Shown here piece after piece: positions 1 to 8,490 of a DNA stretch of 64,000 nt. Position 1 is the first letter of the stretch. Every line of letters begins with the position of its first letter. Origin of the DNA: Agromyces lapidis (lineage in GTDB: Bacteria; Actinomycetota; Actinomycetes; Actinomycetales; Microbacteriaceae); assembly GCF_009749405.1 (NCBI RefSeq), contig NZ_WBIQ01000001.1:666152-730151 (forward strand). Reading direction: 5' to 3'. Both the position numbers and the translations under genes were made by a program. The notes under the pieces were generated by a model. That model worked only from the letters and a program-made list of their open reading frames with translations. It was not told where the DNA came from and ran no database searches.

Positions 1-902
1 CGAGCTCGATCGCGCTGCGCGCTGAGCATCGCGTCGAGCGCCGACTCGACCGTCGGGTGGGTGAAGCGGTAGCCGTCGTCGATGAGGCGCTGCGGCCTGA
101 CCTTCTGGCTCGAGAGCAGCAGTTCGTCGGCAGCACGGCCGAGGGCGAGCTCGAGCATTCGCTCGGGCACGGCGAAGGCGTAAGGACGTTTCATGCGTTC
201 GGCCATCGCCGTCATCACCCGATCGGCGGTCGCCGGCGTCGGACCCGTGAAGTTCACCGGCCCCGACAGCTTCGAATCGAGCAGGTGCACGAGTGCGCCG
301 ACCTCGTCGTCGAGTGCGACCCACGGCCAGTGCTGGCCGCCGGTGCCGAGCCGCCCCGAGACGCCCATCTTCGTCAGCGTGCCGACGCGCTGCATCGCGC
401 CGCCCTGCCCGACGACGAGCCCCGTGCGCACATTGACGGTTCGGGTCTCTTCAGGCGCGAGGGTCGCAGCCTGCTCCCACTTCGCGACGACCTCCGCGAG
501 GAACCCCGTGCCGGCGCTCGAGTACTCGGTCAGCAGTTCGCCCGGCCGATCGCCGTAGTAGCCGACCGCCGAGGCGCTGAGGAACACCGACGGTGGCTTC
601 CTCGACTTGCGCATCGCATCGGCGAGCGTGCGCGTCACGCCGATCCGGGAATCGAGGATCTCGCCGCGGTAGCCCTTCGTCCAGGGCAGCCGCGCGAGCG
701 ACGCGCCTGCGAGATTCACGACCGCATCGACCCGGTCCATCACCGTGAAGTCGATGATGCCCGCCGCCGGCGACCACGACACCTCGTCGTCGGCCTGCGC
801 CCGCCGCCGCACGAGCCTGACGACCTCGTGCCCCTCGTGACGCAGCCGCTCGACGAGCGGCGCGCCGATGAACCCCGAGGCGCCGGCGATCAGGACCCGC
901 AT
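1..902 (-). CDS. TIGR01777-family NAD(P)-binding epimerase-like protein (3' end cut by window)
   Basis: The reverse-strand reading frame starts at ATG 902-900 and runs without a stop through base 1, giving 300 residues, so only a few C-terminal residues are missing. The N-terminus is a Rossmann dinucleotide-binding fold with GASGFIG at residues 7-13. A SASAVGYYGD motif near residues 106-118 is typical of the TIGR01777/YfcH branch of the extended short-chain dehydrogenases. These cytosolic proteins are widespread, but their substrate is unknown. The gene starts 3 bases after the stop of the upstream osmC-type gene, so the two are probably co-transcribed. The family assignment is firm; the function is not known. 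Confidence 0.85.
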   Translation of the reverse strand, partial: MRVLIAGASGFIGAPLVERLRHEGHEVVRLVRRRAQADDEVSWSPAAGIIDFTVMDRVDAVVNLAGASLARLPWTKGYRGEILDSRIGVTRTLADAMRKSRKPPSVFLSASAVGYYGDRPGELLTEYSSAGTGFLAEVVAKWEQAATLAPEETRTVNVRTGLVVGQGGAMQRVGTLTKMGVSGRLGTGGQHWPWVALDDEVGALVHLLDSKLSGPVNFTGPTPATADRVMTAMAERMKRPYAFAVPERMLELALGRAADELLLSSQKVRPQRLIDDGYRFTHPTVESALDAMLSAQRDRA

Positions 903-905
903 CGC

Positions 906-1331
906 TCAGGCGAGTTCGGCTTCGATCGTGATCGGGATGCCGGCGAGCGCCTGCGAGATCGGGCAGCCCGCCTTCGCGTCGTTCGCGAAGGCCTCGAACT
1001 CGGCCTCGCTGAGACCGGGCACCCGCGCGCTCACGAGGAGGTGGCTGCCGAGCACGCCCTTGCCGGCCTCGAAGGTGACCGCCGCGGTCGTCTGGATGCT
1101 CTCGGCGGGATTGCCGGCCTGGGCGAGCGCGAGCGAGAGGGCCATCGAGAAGCACGAGGAGTGCGCGGCGGCGAGCAGCTCCTCGGGGTTGGTCGTGTTC
1201 GCCACGCCTTCCGAACGGGCCTTCCAGTTGACGGGGAAGCTCGCGAGCCCCGAGGAGTCGAGGCCGACCTCACCCGAGCCCTCGAACAGCGTGCCCTTCC
1301 AGACCGTCGTCGCTTCACTCGTGATTGCCAT
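906..1331 (-). CDS. OsmC/Ohr family peroxiredoxin-like protein
   Basis: A 141-residue protein, the usual length for the OsmC family. The two conserved redox cysteines are visible: Cys60 in HSSCFSMAL and Cys123 in AGCPIS. OsmC/Ohr enzymes reduce organic and inorganic peroxides in the cytosol through this cysteine pair. The ATG at 1331 follows a GGAGG ribosome-binding site by 7 bases, and a TAGGCT -10 element lies just upstream (complement of 1361-1366). It is the first gene of a probable two-gene unit with the epimerase-like gene. The sequence separates the broad OsmC family well, but I did not assign it to the Ohr or OsmC subfamily. Confidence 0.92.
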   Translation of the reverse strand: MAITSEATTVWKGTLFEGSGEVGLDSSGLASFPVNWKARSEGVANTTNPEELLAAAHSSCFSMALSLALAQAGNPAESIQTTAAVTFEAGKGVLGSHLLVSARVPGLSEAEFEAFANDAKAGCPISQALAGIPITIEAELA

Positions 1332-1360
1332 CGGGATCCTCCACTTCGAGCCGGGATCTC

Positions 1361-1366
1361 AGCCTA
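1361..1366 (-). promoter_or_regulatory. Candidate -10 element of the osmC transcript
   Basis: TAGGCT on the reverse strand, 29 bases before the start codon, matches the TANNNT actinobacterial -10 pattern. No convincing -35 was seen. Confidence 0.4.
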
Positions 1367-1444
1367 GCGGGGCTCCGGTGCGCCGCGCCGAGCGGATTCG
1401 GCGGGGTGCGCGGCGCCACGGGATCGACGGTCGGATGCCTCGCG

Positions 1445-1930
1445 CTACGCGGTGCGGATCAGCCGTGCCCGCACCAGCAGCAGGTACAGCCGGCAGCCGA
1501 GGCAGAAGTCGAACGCGGCGTTGAGGAACGCGGCGACGAAGGCCGCGCCCGCGGCGATCGGCACCGCGTACGGCACGCTGAGCAGGGCGAGCACGACTCC
1601 GGCCGCCGCGACGGCGAAGCCGACGCCCTGCGCGAAGGTCGGCGCGCGAGGGTCCTCGAGCTCGCTGGGCGGCGCGAGCCGCGGGCGCACGAACCTCGCG
1701 AAGAGGAGGCCGAAGGGATGCCGGCGGATGCCGGCGAAGGCTCCCCACGCGAAGAGGGCGGTGAGTGCGACGAGCAGCCAGAACGCCGTGGTCTCCGCGC
1801 CGGCGACGGCGAGCACGACGGTCACGAGCAGCAGGGTCGCGGTGAGCGCGGCCCCGAAGCGCGGCCCGCGGGGGTCGATGCCTCCGTCGGCGCCCGCGCG
1901 TTCCGATGATCGGTCAATGGATGCCGACAT
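1445..1930 (-). CDS. DUF4395 integral membrane protein
   Basis: A 161-residue protein with four hydrophobic segments at about residues 27-45, 49-66, 101-118 and 122-140. The C-terminal CLGC pair (Cys143, Cys146) follows the last helix and is the hallmark of DUF4395. Its ATG at 1930 overlaps the 3' end of the thioredoxin gene by 17 bases, so translation is coupled. DUF4395 proteins are commonly encoded beside thioredoxins. The pairing suggests a membrane thiol relay, with the CxxC of this protein exchanging electrons with the thioredoxin. That role is an inference, as the family has no proven biochemical function. Confidence 0.85.
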   Translation of the reverse strand: MSASIDRSSERAGADGGIDPRGPRFGAALTATLLLVTVVLAVAGAETTAFWLLVALTALFAWGAFAGIRRHPFGLLFARFVRPRLAPPSELEDPRAPTFAQGVGFAVAAAGVVLALLSVPYAVPIAAGAAFVAAFLNAAFDFCLGCRLYLLLVRARLIRTA

Positions 1931-2360
1931 GGTTCCTCCCGAGGATGTCGTCGAGTCGGGCCCGCACCACGTCGGCCCGCGGCGCCCCGCCGATGCGTGC
2001 ACGCACGACGCCGTCGGCGTCGAGCAGCAGCGTCGTGGGGGTCTGGCTGATCCCGAAGCGCGCGGCGAGATCGGCCCGGTGCGTGAGGTCGATCTCGACG
2101 TGGCGGGTGCCGGGCTCGTCGGCGGCGATCGCGCCGAGCAGGCGGGCGGCCGCCGGGCAGCGGCCGCAGAACTCGGTCGAGAACTGCACGAGCGTCGCCT
2201 GCTCGCCGAAGCCGTCGGCCGCCGCCCCGAGCTCGTCGGGGCGAACCCGCGCACCCGATCCGCGCACCGCGCGACCCTGCGCCGCACGCCAGACGAGGCC
2301 CGCGACGGTCGCCACGGCGACGAGTGCGGCGCCGATCGCGAGTGCGGGCAGCAGATCCAT
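1914..2360 (-). CDS. Membrane-anchored thioredoxin-like protein
   Basis: A 148-residue protein. Residues 4-24 form an N-terminal hydrophobic anchor, followed by a thioredoxin fold with the active site CGRC (Cys65, Cys68) and a TPT cis-proline motif further on. The anchor and lack of a cleavage site suggest the domain faces the outside of the membrane. A TACGCT -10 ends 6 bases before the ATG and there is no Shine-Dalgarno, so the mRNA is probably leaderless. It is translationally coupled to the DUF4395 gene downstream. Likely role: thiol-disulfide exchange at the membrane. The partner proteins are unknown. Confidence 0.85.
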   Translation of the reverse strand: MDLLPALAIGAALVAVATVAGLVWRAAQGRAVRGSGARVRPDELGAAADGFGEQATLVQFSTEFCGRCPAAARLLGAIAADEPGTRHVEIDLTHRADLAARFGISQTPTTLLLDADGVVRARIGGAPRADVVRARLDDILGRNHVGIH

Positions 2361-2366
2361 GGTCAG

Positions 2367-2372
2367 AGCGTA
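2367..2372 (-). promoter_or_regulatory. Leaderless -10 of the thioredoxin gene
   Basis: TACGCT on the reverse strand ends 6 bases before the start codon, so transcription would begin at or next to the ATG. Confidence 0.5.
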
Positions 2373-2438
2373 GGCAGCGCGCGCCGTGACACGGCGACTG
2401 TGACGGCGGATGACGGCGCCGCGGAGCATCCCCGGGGT

Positions 2439-2444
2439 TAGCCT
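2439..2444 (+). promoter_or_regulatory. Leaderless -10 of thyA
   Basis: TAGCCT with 7 bases to the ATG at 2452 and no ribosome-binding site. This supports that start over in-frame upstream alternatives. Confidence 0.5.
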
Positions 2445-2451
2445 TGATGCG

Positions 2452-3261
2452 ATGGCCGAGACGATCGCAACCCCGTACGAAGACCTCCTGCGCGACGTGC
2501 TCGAGCACGGCACGCCGAAGACCGACCGCACCGGCACCGGCACGCGCAGTGTCTTCGGGCGCCAGCTGCGGTTCGACCTCGCCGAGGGGTTCCCCCTCAT
2601 CACGACGAAGCGCGTGCACTTCAAGTCGATCGCGTACGAGCTGCTGTGGTTCCTGCAGGGCTCGTCGAACGTCGGCTGGCTGCGCGAGCACGGCGTCACC
2701 ATCTGGGACGAGTGGGCCGACGCGCAGGGCGAGCTCGGCCCGGTCTACGGGGTGCAGTGGCGCTCGTGGCCGACGCCGTCGGGCGAGGTCATCGACCAGA
2801 TCGCCGACGTCGTCGCGCAGATCCGCGAGAACCCCGACTCGCGCCGACTCATCGTCTCGGCGTGGAACCCGGCCGACATCCCCGACATGGCGCTCGCGCC
2901 GTGCCACGCGCTCTTCCAGTTCTACGTCGCCGACGGCCGGCTCTCGTGCCAGCTCTACCAGCGCAGCGCCGACCTCTTCCTCGGCGTGCCGTTCAACATC
3001 GCCTCCTACGCGTTGCTGACGCACATGGTCGCAGCGCAGGCCGGGCTCGAGGTCGGCGACTTCGTCTGGACCGGCGGAGACTGCCACATCTACGACAACC
3101 ACGTCGAGCAGGTGCGCGAGCAGCTCACGCGCGCGCCGTACGCGCCCCCGACGCTGCGGCTGACCCGCACGCCCGAGTCGATCTTCGACTACGAGTTCGA
3201 CGACTTCGCCGTCGAGGGGTACCAGCACCACCCGGCGATCCGCGCGGCCGTCGCCGTATGA
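2452..3261 (+). CDS. thyA: Thymidylate synthase ThyA
   Basis: Thymidylate synthase converts dUMP to dTMP using 5,10-methylene-tetrahydrofolate, which it oxidises to dihydrofolate. The 269-residue length matches the classical ThyA family (E. coli 264). The catalytic cysteine is Cys151 in [10 protein letters not shown]. The dUMP-binding segment [21 protein letters not shown] and the C-terminal folate-contacting end are present. The start at 2452 is set by homology to the usual N-terminus and by the leaderless -10. The stop overlaps the folA start by 4 bases (ATGA), so dihydrofolate made here is recycled by the next gene product in the same operon. Confidence 0.98.
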   Translation: MAETIATPYEDLLRDVLEHGTPKTDRTGTGTRSVFGRQLRFDLAEGFPLITTKRVHFKSIAYELLWFLQGSSNVGWLREHGVTIWDEWADAQGELGPVYGVQWRSWPTPSGEVIDQIADVVAQIRENPDSRRLIVSAWNPADIPDMALAPCHALFQFYVADGRLSCQLYQRSADLFLGVPFNIASYALLTHMVAAQAGLEVGDFVWTGGDCHIYDNHVEQVREQLTRAPYAPPTLRLTRTPESIFDYEFDDFAVEGYQHHPAIRAAVAV

Positions 3262-3806
3262 GCGGGGATGCCTCGGCGCCGGTCCCCGCACGCATCGGAC
3301 TCGTCTGGGCGCAGGCCGAGGGCGGCGTCATCGGACGCGACGGCGGCATGCCCTGGCATGTGCCCGAAGACCTGGCGCACTTCAAGGCGGTGACCCTCGG
3401 GGCTCCGGTCGTCATGGGCCGGAAGACCTGGGATTCGCTCGCCCCGCGCTACCGGCCGCTGCCCGGGCGTCGCAACATCGTGGTCACCCGCCAGTCCGAC
3501 TGGGCCGACGAGGGTGCCGAACGCGCGGGCTCGCTCGACGAGGCGCTCGCGCTCGCCGCGGCTTCGCCGGGGGAGGACGTGTGGGTCATCGGCGGCGGAC
3601 AGCTCTACGCCGAGGCGATCGACCGGGCCGACCGGCTCGAGGTGACCGAATTCGTCCATCCCGACGGCTTCACGCACGAGCCCGGCGACGTCCGGGCGCC
3701 GACCGTCCCCGCGGCGTTCCGCCTGGCGGCCGTCGACCCGGCCGAGGGCGCGCACACCTCCCGCACCGGCATCCGCTACCGCTTCGTCAGCTACCGCCGC
3801 GTCTGA
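3258..3806 (+). CDS. folA: Dihydrofolate reductase
   Basis: Reduces dihydrofolate to tetrahydrofolate with NADPH, completing the dTMP cycle begun by ThyA. The 182-residue protein has the standard elements: an early IGLVWAQ strand, the substrate loop [15 protein letters not shown] (residues about 29-43) and the NADPH-binding VMGRKTWDS and GGGQLY motifs. It is coupled to thyA by an ATGA overlap. The length is slightly above the family's usual 160-170 because of a longer N-terminus and an acidic C-terminal insertion. Confidence 0.97.
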   Translation: MSGDASAPVPARIGLVWAQAEGGVIGRDGGMPWHVPEDLAHFKAVTLGAPVVMGRKTWDSLAPRYRPLPGRRNIVVTRQSDWADEGAERAGSLDEALALAAASPGEDVWVIGGGQLYAEAIDRADRLEVTEFVHPDGFTHEPGDVRAPTVPAAFRLAAVDPAEGAHTSRTGIRYRFVSYRRV

Positions 3807-3812
3807 CCTGCG

Positions 3813-3831
3813 GCCCGGCGTCGTTCCGGGC
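3813..3831. terminator. Short hairpin after folA, possible terminator
   Basis: GCCCGG and CCGGGC pair around a 7-base loop just after the folA stop. There is no T-run, so termination activity is uncertain. The rest of 3832-4055 contains no gene, tRNA or strong signal that I could recognise. Confidence 0.35.
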
Positions 3832-4055
3832 TGTGATCCGGCTCGACACGCCGTCGCGTCGGCCTCGCGGGTTCACCGGTTGCACGACGGATCGCGTGGC
3901 GCGCCGCGGAAGCGGGGCGTGGCGCGAGGATCATCGTGCGACTCACCGAGCACACGCCGCCGACTCGTCCTCCACAGGTCCGTGTCGAGCCGATTCAGCC
4001 ACTGCCCATGCCGTGCATATCGGTCGAGCCCCGCCCGACTCGGCACGCTCGTCGC

Positions 4056-4973
4056 ATGCCCGTCTCCGCCATTCGAGTTCGCCGACTCTGCACAGAGCTC
4101 TCCGGCGTCGCGCGTACCTCCGAACTCGCCGAACTCGGCGTCGACGCATACTCGTTGCGGCTCGCCGTCGACGCGGGTGAGGTCGTCCGACTCCGTGAAG
4201 GCGTCTACGGCGTCGCTGATCTGCCGGCCGAGGTGCAGACCGCGGTGCGACACGGCGGCAGGTTGGGGTGCCTGAGTCGTCTCGGAATCGACGGCGTGTG
4301 GCTCTTGGAGCAGCCCGCCTCGGTCCACGTCGCGATGATGCGCACGGGACGCCGGCGGTTCCACTCGGAGTGCCGCTGCATCACGCACTGGTCGGACTCA
4401 CGGCTGGCGGGGCCGGCGGTGGCACTCGACGAAGCCCTCGTGCAGGTGCTCGGGTGCCGAGGCGAGGAGGAGTTCTTCGTCGCCCTCGAATCGGCGATGC
4501 GGAAGCGACTGATCACGCGATCCGGGATCGAACGCATCCGGTCGCGGGTGCCGAAGGTGCACCGCGGGCTCGTCGGCTTCGCACGATGGGATGCCGACAG
4601 CGGCCTCGAGTCGCTCTTGCGACTTCGACTCCGGGCCCATGGGCTGGCGCTCGCCTCGCAGATCGACATCCCGGGCATCGGGCGCGTCGACTTCGTGCTC
4701 GGCGATCGGCTGATCCTCGAGGTCGACGGCAAGCAGAACCACGTCGACGGGTTCGACTCGCTGATCGGAACCGAGCACGCGCGAGCCGCCGCCGCATCCA
4801 AGCGGCACAAGGATCTCGTGCGCGACGCCGTCGCGGCGGCGTACGGATTCGAGACGCTGCGGTTCGACTACGCCCTCGTCGTCCACGACTGGCCGCTCGT
4901 GGAGGCAGCGATCCTGGCGAAGGTCGACCGTGGCCTCCACCTGCGTTCTCGAGTTGCAGGGCGAGGTCGGTGA
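4056..4973 (+). CDS. AbiEi-like/DUF559 domain protein
   Basis: A 305-residue protein. The N-terminal part (about residues 1-75) looks like the winged-helix domain of AbiEi-type proteins: an RTSELAELG helix followed by LREGVYGV. The C-terminal third resembles DUF559/Vsr-like endonuclease folds, with a restriction-enzyme-like pattern IGRVDFVLGDRLILEVDGKQ (about residues 210-230) followed by basic and aromatic residues. It stands alone between folA and dapA with no partner toxin or antitoxin gene. Such genes are common and multi-copy in Microbacteriaceae genomes. Whether it cuts DNA is unknown. The ATG at 4056 has no clear Shine-Dalgarno. Confidence 0.75.
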   Translation: MPVSAIRVRRLCTELSGVARTSELAELGVDAYSLRLAVDAGEVVRLREGVYGVADLPAEVQTAVRHGGRLGCLSRLGIDGVWLLEQPASVHVAMMRTGRRRFHSECRCITHWSDSRLAGPAVALDEALVQVLGCRGEEEFFVALESAMRKRLITRSGIERIRSRVPKVHRGLVGFARWDADSGLESLLRLRLRAHGLALASQIDIPGIGRVDFVLGDRLILEVDGKQNHVDGFDSLIGTEHARAAAASKRHKDLVRDAVAAAYGFETLRFDYALVVHDWPLVEAAILAKVDRGLHLRSRVAGRGR

Positions 4974-5067
4974 CACGCCGCCTCCGCCGGCATGTCAGCC
5001 GATTCATCCTGCAACTCGCGAATGTCCGCCGCGCGCAACGTCGCCCCGAGGCATCCGCTCGAACCGA

Positions 5068-5073
5068 TACGCT
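5068..5073 (+). promoter_or_regulatory. Leaderless -10 of dapA
   Basis: TACGCT ends 7 bases before GTG 5081. No ribosome-binding site is visible. Confidence 0.5.
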
Positions 5074-5080
5074 GGTGGGC

Positions 5081-6055
5081 GTGACTCAAGAAAACCCCTT
5101 CGGACAGGTGCTCGTCGCGCTCGTCACGCCGTTCACGGCGGACGGCGAGGTCGATTGGCCCGGGGTCGAGAAGCACATCGATCACCTCATCGAGGGTGGT
5201 GCCGACGGCATCGTCGTCACGGGCACCACCGGCGAGACGTCGACCCTCACCGACCCCGAGAAGATCCGGCTCGTCGAGGTCGGCAAAGACGTGGCCGCGG
5301 GGCGCGCGAAGATCATCACGGGCGGCGGCTCGAACGAGACCGCCCACGCGATCGAGCTCTACAAGCACTCCGAGCAGGCGGGCGCCGACGGCATCATGAT
5401 CGTCACGCCGTACTACAACAAGCCGACGCAGGCGGGCATCCTCACCCACTTCCGCATGGTCGCCGACGCGACCGACCTGCCGGTGATCCTCTACGACATC
5501 CCGGGCCGCACGGGCGTGCCGATCAAGTACGAGACCATCCTGCGGCTCGCGAAGCACCCGAACATCCTCGCCGTGAAAGACGCCAAGGGCGACTTCTCCG
5601 AGGTCAGCCGGGTGCTGAACCAGACCGACCTGATGTACTTCTCCGGCGACGACGCGAACGTGCTGCCGCACCTCGCGATCGGCGCGACGGGCCTCATCGG
5701 CGTCACGGCGAACATCGCCCCGGCGCCGTACCGCACGATCGTCGACGCGGTGAACCGCGGCGACCTCAGGGCGGCCACCGAGGCGCACCAGCAGCTCGAG
5801 CCGCTCGTGCGCGCCGTCATGACGCACGTGCCCGGCACGGTCGCGGCGAAGTACATCCTGCACGGCCTCGGCCGCATCTCGAGCCCGCGGGTGCGTCTGC
5901 CCCTCGTCGGTCCCGAAGAGTGGGAGGCCGCGTTGATCGAAGACGAGATCGACCTCGTGAGCGGCATCCCGGGCGTCGACTTCCACAACTTCCGACCCGA
6001 CCGCAACGCCGCCGCCGGCGGTGCACTGCCGAAGGTCGCGGGCACGACCCGCTGA
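5081..6055 (+). CDS. dapA: 4-hydroxy-tetrahydrodipicolinate synthase
   Basis: Condenses pyruvate with aspartate semialdehyde, the first committed step of diaminopimelate and lysine synthesis. The 324-residue protein is a TIM barrel with the Schiff-base Lys166 (ILAVKDAKGD), Tyr138 and the TGTTGE loop at residues 47-52, all in the usual positions. GTG 5081 is preferred because a -10 element ends 7 bases upstream and the N-terminus matches the family. Another in-frame GTG two codons earlier is possible. The next gene is rnj, an arrangement common in actinobacteria. Confidence 0.96.
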   Translation: MTQENPFGQVLVALVTPFTADGEVDWPGVEKHIDHLIEGGADGIVVTGTTGETSTLTDPEKIRLVEVGKDVAAGRAKIITGGGSNETAHAIELYKHSEQAGADGIMIVTPYYNKPTQAGILTHFRMVADATDLPVILYDIPGRTGVPIKYETILRLAKHPNILAVKDAKGDFSEVSRVLNQTDLMYFSGDDANVLPHLAIGATGLIGVTANIAPAPYRTIVDAVNRGDLRAATEAHQQLEPLVRAVMTHVPGTVAAKYILHGLGRISSPRVRLPLVGPEEWEAALIEDEIDLVSGIPGVDFHNFRPDRNAAAGGALPKVAGTTR

Positions 6056-6122
6056 GCGGGCGAGCCCACCACGAGACATCCGCGGCGCCGTGCGCGTCGC
6101 ACCGAACTGAACACCGCAACGT

Positions 6123-6130
6123 AAGGAGGG
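6123..6130 (+). promoter_or_regulatory. Strong ribosome-binding site deciding the rnj GTG start
   Basis: AAGGAGGG lies 4 bases before GTG 6135. It is one of the few strong Shine-Dalgarno sites in a window rich in leaderless starts. Confidence 0.7.
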
Positions 6131-6134
6131 CACT

Positions 6135-7811
6135 GTGCCCGACACCGTCATCGATCCCGCTCCGCTCGCAGCCGGGACGCTCCGCATCATCCCCATCGGC
6201 GGCCTCGGAGAGGTCGGCCGCAACATGACGAGCTACGAGATCGACGGCAAGATCCTCATCGTCGACTGCGGCGTGCTCTTCCCCGAAGAGCACCAGCCCG
6301 GCGTCGACCTGATCCTGCCCGACTTCGGATTCCTCCGCGACCGCATCGACGACATCGTCGGCGTCGTGCTGACCCACGGCCACGAAGACCACATCGGTGC
6401 GGTCCCGTACCTCCTGAAGCTCCGCCGCGACATCCCCCTGATCGGCTCGCAGCTGACGCTCGCGCTCGTCGAGGCGAAGCTCAAGGAGCACCGCATCGCG
6501 CCCTACACCCACACGGTGAAGGAGGGGCAGCACGAGGAGCTCGGCCCGTTCGACCTCGAGTTCGTCGCGGTGAACCACTCGATCCCCGACGCGCTCGCCG
6601 TCGCGATCATCACCGACGCGGGCACGGTGCTCGCGACGGGCGACTTCAAGATGGACCAGCTGCCGCTCGACGGCCGCCTCACCGACCTGCGCGAGTTCGC
6701 GCGACTCGGTGAAGAGGGCGTCGACCTGTTCATGGTCGACTCCACCAACGCGGATGTCCCGGGCTTCACCCCGCTCGAGCGCGAGATCGGCCCCGTGCTC
6801 GACCAGGTGATCTCGCGGGCGACGAAGAAGGTCGTCGTGGCGAGCTTCTCGAGCCACGTGCACCGGGTGCAACAGGTGCTCGACGCGGCGCACGCGAACG
6901 GGCGTCGCGTGGCCCTGCTCGGCCGCAGCATGGTGCGCAACATGACGATCGCCGCCGACCTCGGCTACCTGAACGTGCCGGCGGGCGTGCTCGTCGACTA
7001 CAAGAAGGCCGGCGACATCCCCGACGACAAGATCGTCTACATGTCGACGGGTTCGCAGGGCGAGCCGATGGCGGTGCTCAGCCGCATGGCGAACCGCGAC
7101 CACCAGATCGAGATCAGCGAGGGCGACACGGTGATCCTCGCCTCGAGCCTCATCCCGGGCAACGAGAACGCGGTGTACCGCGTCATCGACGGGCTGACGA
7201 AGCTCGGTGCGAACGTGGTGCACAAGGCGAACGCCAAGGTGCACGTCTCAGGTCACGCCGCGGCGGGCGAGCTGCTCTACTGCTACAACATCCTGAAGCC
7301 GGCGAATGTGCTGCCGATCCACGGCGAGTACCGTCACCTGCAGGCGAACGCGAAGCTCGCCCGCGACACCGGCATTCCGGCCGAGAACGTCTTCATCGGC
7401 GAGAACGGCACGGTCTACGACATGACCGACGGCGTCGTGCGCGAGGCCGGCCAGCTCGACCTCGGCTTCGTCTACGTCGACGGCTCGACGGTCGGCGAGA
7501 TCACCGACGCCGACCTGAAGGACCGTCGCATCCTGGGCGAAGAGGGCTTCATCTCGGTCATCGTCGTCGTGGATGCCACGACCGGACGCGTCATCTCGGG
7601 ACCCGAGATCCACGCCCGCGGCTTCGCCGAGGACGACGCCGTGTTCGAAGACGTCAAGCCGAAGATCGTGGCCGCCCTGGCCGACGCCGCCCAGAATGGC
7701 GTGCGCGACTCGCACGCGCTGCAGCAGCTCGTGCGCCGCACGCTCGGCACCTGGGTGAACCGGCGCCTGCGCCGTCGCCCGATGCTCGTGCCGCTCGTCA
7801 TCGAGGCGTAG
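6135..7811 (+). CDS. rnj: Ribonuclease J
   Basis: A 558-residue RNase J with 5'-3' exonuclease and endonuclease activity, used for mRNA decay and rRNA maturation. The metallo-beta-lactamase core carries the zinc motif HGHEDH (residues 81-86), with further metal ligands around GDFKMDQ. The beta-CASP segment includes FSSHVHR and the STGSQGEP loop. The C-terminal domain starts near residue 450 and ends in the typical [13 protein letters not shown] tail. The GTG start is fixed by a strong ribosome-binding site. It probably shares the dapA transcript. Confidence 0.97.
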   Translation: MPDTVIDPAPLAAGTLRIIPIGGLGEVGRNMTSYEIDGKILIVDCGVLFPEEHQPGVDLILPDFGFLRDRIDDIVGVVLTHGHEDHIGAVPYLLKLRRDIPLIGSQLTLALVEAKLKEHRIAPYTHTVKEGQHEELGPFDLEFVAVNHSIPDALAVAIITDAGTVLATGDFKMDQLPLDGRLTDLREFARLGEEGVDLFMVDSTNADVPGFTPLEREIGPVLDQVISRATKKVVVASFSSHVHRVQQVLDAAHANGRRVALLGRSMVRNMTIAADLGYLNVPAGVLVDYKKAGDIPDDKIVYMSTGSQGEPMAVLSRMANRDHQIEISEGDTVILASSLIPGNENAVYRVIDGLTKLGANVVHKANAKVHVSGHAAAGELLYCYNILKPANVLPIHGEYRHLQANAKLARDTGIPAENVFIGENGTVYDMTDGVVREAGQLDLGFVYVDGSTVGEITDADLKDRRILGEEGFISVIVVVDATTGRVISGPEIHARGFAEDDAVFEDVKPKIVAALADAAQNGVRDSHALQQLVRRTLGTWVNRRLRRRPMLVPLVIEA

Positions 7812-7814
7812 GAG

Positions 7815-7849
7815 CCGCCGCGCCGCCGGCCCGGTTCGGCGGTCGGCGG
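7815..7849. terminator. Hairpin after rnj
   Basis: Two CCGCCG copies (7815-7820, 7823-7828) pair with two CGGCGG copies (7837-7842, 7844-7849), a 12-bp GC stem with a small bulge. It has no T-run, which is usual for high-GC terminators. Confidence 0.5.
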
Positions 7850-7903
7850 GCGCGCCCCGGTACTCCCCGCGTCGCACGAAACACGGCCGAAACACCCCGG
7901 TCG

Positions 7904-7909
7904 TAGCAT
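7904..7909 (+). promoter_or_regulatory. Leaderless -10 of the GNAT gene
   Basis: TAGCAT with 6 bases to ATG 7916. Confidence 0.5.
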
Positions 7910-7915
7910 CCGCGC

Positions 7916-8407
7916 ATGTCGACGTTCACGCTGCGCCCAGCCGCCCCCTCCGACGGGGCGTTCCTCGCCGACATGGTCGTCGAGGCGGCGAACTGGCGGC
8001 AGGGCGCGACGCGGCCGCGCCCCGATGTGCTCGCCGACCCCGTCTCGCGCGGCTACATCGCGGGCTGGCAGCGACCGGCCGATCGCGGCGTGGTCGCCGT
8101 CGACGACGGCGGGCGACCGGTCGGCGCCGCCTGGTACCGCCTGTTCTCGGTCGAGCAGCGCGCGCACGGTTTCGTCGCGACGGGCGTGCCCGAGTTGATC
8201 ATCGGGGTGCGCCCGCTCTGGCGGGCGCAGGGCGTCGGGCGGTCGCTGCTGCAGGGGCTCGCGGATGCCGCGCGCTCGGCCGGGTTCGCGAGGCTGACGC
8301 TCTCCGTCGAGCACGGCAACTTCGCGGGGGTGCTCTACCGCTCGGAGGGGTTCGCGGTCGTCGAGACGGTCGGCGGGCGCGACACGATGGTGCGCACCCT
8401 CGCCTGA
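7916..8407 (+). CDS. GNAT family N-acetyltransferase
   Basis: A 163-residue single-domain GNAT protein. Motif A, which binds the acetyl-CoA pyrophosphate, is QGVGRS at residues 105-110 and is followed by the expected helix. A late YRSEGF segment matches motif B. It would transfer an acetyl group from acetyl-CoA to an amine, but the substrate cannot be read from the sequence. It has its own leaderless promoter and a hairpin on either side, so it appears to be a single-gene unit between rnj and ftsK. Confidence 0.9.
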   Translation: MSTFTLRPAAPSDGAFLADMVVEAANWRQGATRPRPDVLADPVSRGYIAGWQRPADRGVVAVDDGGRPVGAAWYRLFSVEQRAHGFVATGVPELIIGVRPLWRAQGVGRSLLQGLADAARSAGFARLTLSVEHGNFAGVLYRSEGFAVVETVGGRDTMVRTLA

Positions 8408-8441
8408 GGTGGTGCGCCGCCGGGGTCGGATCGCAGACACT

Positions 8442-8459
8442 CGCCCGGTGTTGCGGGCG
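8442..8459. terminator. Weak hairpin after the GNAT gene
   Basis: CGCCCG and CGGGCG pair around a GTGTTG loop, between the GNAT stop and the ftsK promoter. Confidence 0.35.
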
Positions 8460-8477
8460 TGGGTCGGCGGTCGGCCG

Positions 8478-8483
8478 TAACGT
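8478..8483 (+). promoter_or_regulatory. Leaderless -10 of ftsK
   Basis: TAACGT with 7 bases to ATG 8491. Confidence 0.45.
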
Positions 8484-8490
8484 TGACCCC

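Noticed and set aside
3807..4055. A tRNA or small RNA in the folA to DUF559 gap
   Set aside because: No cloverleaf, T-loop or B-box sequence and only a weak hairpin.
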